DNA from: Thalassobaculum sp. OXR-137
Lineage (GTDB): Bacteria; Pseudomonadota; Alphaproteobacteria; Thalassobaculales; Thalassobaculaceae
Direction of reading: 5' to 3'
DNA length: 64,000 bases
Assembly (NCBI RefSeq): GCF_034377285.1
Contig: NZ_CP139715.1
Location: 248,001-312,000 of the forward strand
Position numbers and translations under genes: made by a program. Positions 60,368-64,000 of this stretch are shown piece by piece (the first letter of the stretch is position 1; each line of letters opens with the position of its first letter). The notes beneath the pieces were generated by a model. That model was not told where the DNA came from, did no database searches, and saw nothing but the letters and a program-made list of their open reading frames with translations.

Positions 60368-61075
60368 TCAGGCCGGCGGCGTCTTGGGCTTGCGGCTGAA
60401 ACGCATGCCGGGGGCCGACAGGACCTCGGACTCGCCGCACCAGGCATAGGCCAGCAGCACCGGCTCGCGATCGGCCGTGGTGATGGTGTGCATGTGCTGC
60501 GGCAGGTTGAGGACGATCGAGCCCGGGGCATAGACGCCGTTGTCATTCTCGCTCCAGTGACCCGAGAGCGAGAGATAGCTCTCCGTGATGCCGTGATGGC
60601 TGTGGGCAGGATAGGTCGTGCGCGGCGCGAAGAGAACCAGACCGAGGGTCAGGGTCGGCGAGATGATCGGTCCCTTCGGTCCCATGATGTCCGCATAGGC
60701 ATAGCGCTCCATGAGGTAGCGCGGCATCCGCTCGTAGCCGTATTCCCAGGCGAGCTGCTCCTGCACATTGCCGATCGCCCGCACCATGGAGCGCATGGAG
60801 CCGTCCAGCCCGTTGTCCAGCGCGCGGCGCAGGTGGGCGGTCACCGGCTTGGCGGCGGGATCGGGGAAGCGGACCGAGGTCTTGCCGGCCAGGATCTTGG
60901 CCAGACGGTCGCGCACCTGCTTCATGTGGGAGCGGACCTTCAGGCTCCCCCCGGCCGATCCGCGGCGGTAGGCGTAGTCGAACTCGCGGGCGAGATAGAC
61001 CCAGTCGTGCAGGCTGGAGAGCGGGCTGTGCCGCTCCTCCGTCCAGGCCTCGCCGTCGGAGACCGGCATGGTCAT
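60368..61075 (-). CDS. DMSP-lyase-like cupin protein
   Basis: A 235-residue protein with a helical N-terminal half and a C-terminal cupin. The pattern LTLGLVLFAPRTTYPAHSHH, then GITESYLSLSG and YAPGSIVLNLPQHMHTI, resembles the DddQ/DddL/DddW dimethylsulfoniopropionate lyases. Candidate metal ligands and acid/base are His158, His160, Glu165, Tyr167 and His194 or His196. The spacing HxH(x)4ExY is one residue longer than I recall for DddQ, so the substrate may not be DMSP. The gene is in the urease operon, between a TauD-like dioxygenase gene and ureD, which is unusual for a DMSP lyase. Location is cytoplasmic. Confidence 0.7.
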   Translation of the reverse strand: MTMPVSDGEAWTEERHSPLSSLHDWVYLAREFDYAYRRGSAGGSLKVRSHMKQVRDRLAKILAGKTSVRFPDPAAKPVTAHLRRALDNGLDGSMRSMVRAIGNVQEQLAWEYGYERMPRYLMERYAYADIMGPKGPIISPTLTLGLVLFAPRTTYPAHSHHGITESYLSLSGHWSENDNGVYAPGSIVLNLPQHMHTITTADREPVLLAYAWCGESEVLSAPGMRFSRKPKTPPA

Positions 61076-61111
61076 GGGCGCCCCTCCGGTCCGACAGCCC
61101 GGCGATGCACG

Positions 61112-61993
61112 CTAGGCCGCCAGCGGCTTGCCGTCCTCGACACTCGGTCCGAGGCCGGCGACGGTCGTGCGGTGCATGACGCGGGGATACTTGCTCTCGT
61201 CCCAGGGCCGGCCGCGGTGCAGGACCGCCCGGTTGTCCCACATGACCAGATCCCCGTCCTGCCACCGGTGGGTATAGCAATGCTCCGGCCGGGTCACGAG
61301 GTCGGTCAGGCGGCGCAGCAGGGCGCGGCCCTGCTCCACCGGCATTCCCTCGATATGGCTCGCATGGGCACCGGCATAGACCGCGTGGCGCCCGTTGACC
61401 GGATTGGTGCGGACCAGCTTCTGGCGCACCGCCGGGAGCTCCTTGCGGTCCTTCTCCGTCAGCAGGGACTTGTCGATCAGCCCGCGGCTGTAGAGGAAGT
61501 CGTGCACCGCGATCAGCGGCTCGTATTCCGCCTGTTCCTTCGACGTCAGCGCGTCCCAGGCGGCGCGGCCGGACGCGAATTCCGTCTCGCCGCCCTCGGG
61601 CGGGACGACCCGGCCGGACAGCATGGAGGCCTTGGCCGGCACCGGCTTGTAGGAGCTGTCGGTGTGCCACATCTGGTTGCCCGAGTTGAAGATCATCCGC
61701 TTGTCCTTCGGCGGGATCAGGTTCCCCTCGGCATCCACGTTGGAGAAGATGGCGATGGCCGTCCCCTCGCCGCCGGGATTGGAGGAGATCGTGCTCTCCA
61801 GATCGCCGAAGCGGCGCGAGAAGGCGGCCTGCTTGGCGTCGTCGATGCCGTGCTGGCCGCGGATGACCAGGACGGAGTGATCCTCGAACGCCCGCTCGAT
61901 GGCGGCGAAATCGGCCTCGCTGAGGTTTCCGATGTCGATGCCGGTGACCTCCACGCCGAGGACCGGCGTGAGCGGGGTGATCGACAGAGCCAT
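61112..61993 (-). CDS. TauD/TfdA-type Fe(II)/2-oxoglutarate dioxygenase
   Basis: A 293-residue dioxygenase. The iron ligands are His110 and Asp112 in QMWHTDSSYK and His259 in NRAVLHRGRPWD, with Arg275 in RVMHRTTVAG for 2-oxoglutarate. The N-terminal ITPLTPVLGVEVTGIDIGNL opens the family. Enzymes of this type hydroxylate and cleave taurine, 2,4-D and similar compounds. I use the ATG at 61993 because GAGGAGGCCCCC lies just before it. It precedes the cupin gene by 36 bases on the same strand and is the first gene of the cluster I can identify. Confidence 0.88.
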   Translation of the reverse strand: MALSITPLTPVLGVEVTGIDIGNLSEADFAAIERAFEDHSVLVIRGQHGIDDAKQAAFSRRFGDLESTISSNPGGEGTAIAIFSNVDAEGNLIPPKDKRMIFNSGNQMWHTDSSYKPVPAKASMLSGRVVPPEGGETEFASGRAAWDALTSKEQAEYEPLIAVHDFLYSRGLIDKSLLTEKDRKELPAVRQKLVRTNPVNGRHAVYAGAHASHIEGMPVEQGRALLRRLTDLVTRPEHCYTHRWQDGDLVMWDNRAVLHRGRPWDESKYPRVMHRTTVAGLGPSVEDGKPLAA

Positions 61994-62091
61994 GGGGGCC
62001 TCCTCTGACGGGCGTCGCGGTAACCCGGGAATGGTCACTGCCCGGTCGGCAACGGTCAAGAGCCGCCGTATTCCACGGGCTTGCCGAAACG

Positions 62092-62123
62092 AAAAGCGCC
62101 GCCCCGAGGAGACGGGGCGGCGC
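62092..62123 (-). terminator. Rho-independent terminator of the iron-binding-protein gene
   Basis: Read on the minus strand, perfect 11-base arms GCGCCGCCCCG and CGGGGCGGCGC surround a six-base loop and are followed by TTTTC. The stem lies about 25 bases after the stop of the gene at 62150-63232. Confidence 0.8.
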
Positions 62124-62149
62124 CGAATGTCAGGTCTGCGCGGGACGAC

Positions 62150-63232
62150 TTATTTGTAGCCGACCTCGTCGTAGAGCTTCTGCGCCAGCGGCTGGTTCTC
62201 GCCGAGCTTGGCCAGGTTCATGGTGTCCTGGCGGAACAGGCCGAGCCGGGCGACCGACGCGCTGAGCTCGACGCCCGGAACCGCCGGGTATTCGTCGTTA
62301 CCGGCCGAGAAATACGCCTGGGCGCTGTCGGAGGCGAGGTACTCCAGGAACTTGACGGCGTTCTCCTTGTTCGGCGCGGTGGCGACCACGCCGGCGCCGG
62401 AGATGTTCACATGGGCGCCGGTGGTGCTCTGGTTCGGGAAGATCCAGCCGATCTTCGCGATCTCGGTCTCGCCCAGTCCCTTCACCTCGCTGCGCAGGGC
62501 GCGGGCGAAGTAGTAGGTATTGGCCAGCGCCACGCCGCACTCGCCGGAGACGATGGCGCGCAGCTGGTCGGTGTCGCCGCCCTGGGGATCGCGGGCGCGG
62601 TTCTCGTAGACGCCGGCGGCCCAGTCCTTGGCCCCCTGCTCGCCCTTGTGCTCGATCTGCGCGGCCATCAGCGACAGCATGTAGACGTTCGAGCTGGAGC
62701 GCGTGCAGACCATGCCCTTCAGCGCCGGGTCGGCCAGATCGTCATAGGTCTGGATCTGCAGCGGCGAGACCCGGTCCTTGTCGTAGAAGATGATCCGGGC
62801 GCGCTGGGAGAAGCCGTACCAGAGGCCGTCCGGATGCCGCAGATGGGACGGAATCCGCGCTTCCAGATACTCGGTGCTGACCGGCTGGAAGATGCCCATC
62901 TGCTCGGCCCGCCAGATCCGGCCGGCATCGACGGTCAGCAGCACGTCGGCGGGGCTGTTGCGCCCTTCGCTCTTGATGCGCTGGATCAGCTCGTCGGCAT
63001 TGCCCTCGATCCGGTTGATCTTGATGCCGGTCTTTTCCTCGAACTCCGAATAGAGGCGCTCGTCGGTGTCGTAGTGGCGCGAGGAATAGAGGTTGAGCTC
63101 GCCGGCCGCCGATGCCGGGGCCACGAAGCTGCCGGCCGCCGCCAGGGCGATCGCCGCACTGGTCGCGATCCGCGCCAGCACCCCGGTCAGGCCCTTCGGT
63201 CCGCCGCGCCGGATTCCTCCCAAACGATTCAT
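62150..63232 (-). CDS. Periplasmic iron(III)-type ABC substrate-binding protein
   Basis: A 360-residue binding protein with a signal peptide (VLARIATSAAIALAAAGSFV and APASA). The mature part starts GELNLYSSRHYDTDERLYSEFEEKTGIKI, the FbpA/FutA opening with Tyr residues that ligate Fe(III). The rest has GVALANTYYFARALRS and LEYLASDSAQAYFS. I use the ATG at 63232 with AGGAG upstream. No permease or ATPase gene is next to it, so those components must be elsewhere or it is an orphan. The upstream Fur-like box supports an iron role. Confidence 0.85.
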   Translation of the reverse strand: MNRLGGIRRGGPKGLTGVLARIATSAAIALAAAGSFVAPASAAGELNLYSSRHYDTDERLYSEFEEKTGIKINRIEGNADELIQRIKSEGRNSPADVLLTVDAGRIWRAEQMGIFQPVSTEYLEARIPSHLRHPDGLWYGFSQRARIIFYDKDRVSPLQIQTYDDLADPALKGMVCTRSSSNVYMLSLMAAQIEHKGEQGAKDWAAGVYENRARDPQGGDTDQLRAIVSGECGVALANTYYFARALRSEVKGLGETEIAKIGWIFPNQSTTGAHVNISGAGVVATAPNKENAVKFLEYLASDSAQAYFSAGNDEYPAVPGVELSASVARLGLFRQDTMNLAKLGENQPLAQKLYDEVGYK

Positions 63233-63327
63233 AATTGCTCTCCTGCAGATGGCTGCGTCTTCCCGGACGCCTGTCACTGTGAGCCGAGTCAGATGCCGCA
63301 CACGGCGCCACGAAGGGGGAGCACTAA

Positions 63328-63342
63328 TGAGAATGAATTGCA
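63328..63342 (-). promoter_or_regulatory. Fur-box-like site and TTGACA in the iron-protein promoter
   Basis: TGAGAAT-G-AATTGCA (plus strand) fits the 7-1-7 Fur pattern TGATAATnATTATCA well in the first half (6 of 7) and less in the second (4 of 7). On the minus strand TTGACA (63344-63349) precedes it, so the box would overlap the spacer of a promoter, as expected for iron repression. Confidence 0.5.
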
Positions 63343-63430
63343 CTGTCAATAAAGGTCGCCCGGTTGGCCACCGACTTCACGAAACCGTGAGATCGGCCCG
63401 GACGCCCAGACCCCGGGGACGGTTCGCGCG

Positions 63431-63607
63431 TCAGTTGATGCCGATGGCCGCGCAGAAAGTGACCCAGAGACCCGACAGCCGATAGGTGTCCGCGACCATC
63501 GGCAGGACCGCCAGGGCGGCGGTCAGCATGACGGCGAAGGCAAGATAGAACACCGTCGTCATGCGGCGGCCGCTCTCGTCGATGTCCCGGTCGTGTCGTT
63601 CGGTCAT
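63431..63607 (-). CDS. Small single-TM membrane protein, 58 residues
   Basis: From the ATG at 63607 (GGAGAC upstream) the protein starts MTERHDRDIDESGRRMTTVF and has one hydrophobic segment YLAFAVMLTAALAVLPM, then ends WVTFCAAIGIN. The N-terminus is charged and cytoplasmic. I recognise no family. It stands between the iron binding-protein gene and the divergent MFS gene. The rest of the gap is occupied by the promoter region of the iron gene. Confidence 0.55.
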   Translation of the reverse strand: MTERHDRDIDESGRRMTTVFYLAFAVMLTAALAVLPMVADTYRLSGLWVTFCAAIGIN

Positions 63608-63689
63608 TGTCCGTCTCCTGGCGACACTATATGGCGTCGGTCTGGAGCATCGCCAGTCCGCGTCGATCCCTCCGAGCGAAAGCCGCGCC

Positions 63690-64000
63690 ATGACCTTCAA
63701 CCCGATCTCGGCACGCCTGTCCCTGTTCTACGCCGCCTATTTCGCGGTGGTCGGGATCATGCTGCCCTACTGGCCGGCCTGGCTGGAGAGCCGCGGCCTG
63801 TCGCCGGTGGCGATCGGCACCGTGCTCGCGGTCGGCTTCTGGGTGAAGCTGGCCGCCCATCCGGTGCTCGCGACGGTGGCGGACGCCACGGGTGCGCTCA
63901 AGCGGACCACCGTCCTGCTCGCCCTCGCCGGCTGCGCGGTCTACGGCGCCTTCTGGTTTGCCGAGCCGTTCTGGAGCTACCTGGTCCTCGCCGTCCTGCT
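63690..64000 (+). CDS. MFS transporter, N-terminal part
   Basis: The first 103 codons are visible and the gene runs off the window. It begins MTFNPISARLSLFYAAYFAV and continues VGIMLPYWPAWLESRGLSPV, GTVLAVGFWVKLAAHPVLAT with VADATGALKRTT, the first loop signature of MFS proteins (the 3-phenylpropionate transporter or HcaT-like branch, judging from the LPYWPAWLE block). Three membrane segments are visible. Substrate is unknown. Confidence 0.8.
   Translation, partial: MTFNPISARLSLFYAAYFAVVGIMLPYWPAWLESRGLSPVAIGTVLAVGFWVKLAAHPVLATVADATGALKRTTVLLALAGCAVYGAFWFAEPFWSYLVLAVL

Overview
The window is about 64 kb of very G+C-rich DNA with dense genes, short spacers, many 4-base ATGA stop/start overlaps and alphaproteobacterial gene content. 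The xerD / aroK-aroB / CorC neighbourhood, PAS_5-type proteins, DUF2889 and DUF4864 proteins, tripartite-type urease and many CaiB/BaiF CoA-transferases suggest a free-living, possibly marine, chemotactic member of the Rhodospirillales. This assignment rests on gene content, not on any search.

Layout. 1-7.6 kb: the end of a YcaQ-like glycosylase gene, amidinotransferase, HD hydrolase, XRE regulator, PAS protein, an HMG-CoA lyase/CoA-transferase pair, an SMP-30 protein and an SDR that lacks its catalytic Tyr. 7.8-10.1 kb: pirin, a TIR/deoxyribosyltransferase-like protein coupled to a 60-residue protein, and folB. 10.3-13.9 kb: a four-gene catabolic operon behind a GntR-type palindrome. 14-18.4 kb: sodB, an unrecognised 471-residue protein, a GNAT-like protein, a GmhB-like phosphatase and a small secreted protein. 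18.4-23.5 kb: a complete LIV-type ABC transporter, followed by tRNA-Arg(ACG). 24-31.4 kb: lipoprotein, DUF4864, gpt, a degenerate PanC homologue, a sensor kinase, a flavin disulfide reductase and a TVP38-type membrane protein. 31.6-36.2 kb: molybdopterin oxidoreductase, PAS_5 protein, GlxA regulator and DJ-1/PfpI protein. 36.3-44.2 kb: housekeeping block accA, xerD, a 619-residue envelope protein, a 45-residue membrane protein, aroK, aroB, a CorC-like protein and DUF2889. 44.3-45.1 kb: a sharply AT-rich two-gene island. 45.4-50.6 kb: enoyl-CoA hydratase/CoA-transferase pair, GntR regulator divergent from a haloacid dehalogenase, and asparaginase. 50.6-54.7 kb: two chemoreceptors. 54.9-62 kb: a minus-strand urease cluster running tauD-like, DMSP-lyase-like cupin, ureD, ureA, ureBC, ureE, ureF, ureG, in which UreB and UreC are one polypeptide. 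62.1-64 kb: iron-type binding protein behind a Fur-like site, a small membrane protein and the start of an MFS gene.

How the genes work together. Much of the content is acyl-CoA and organic-acid catabolism: three CaiB/BaiF transferases, HMG-CoA lyase, enoyl-CoA hydratase, two 3-hydroxyisobutyrate-dehydrogenase-like enzymes, SDR and SMP-30. It is combined with uptake (LIV and iron binding proteins) and nitrogen scavenging (urease, asparaginase, amidinotransferase). At least eleven long G+C-rich inverted repeats, most built on CGTCATCCC...GGGATGACG arms or CACTCCCCGG...CCGGGGAGTG arms, occupy the longer intergenic gaps, including two inside the urease cluster.

The observations most worth a second look are the UreB-UreC fusion, the cupin/dioxygenase pair at the head of the urease cluster, the AT-rich membrane-protein bicistron, the TIR-like pair and the degenerate PanC.
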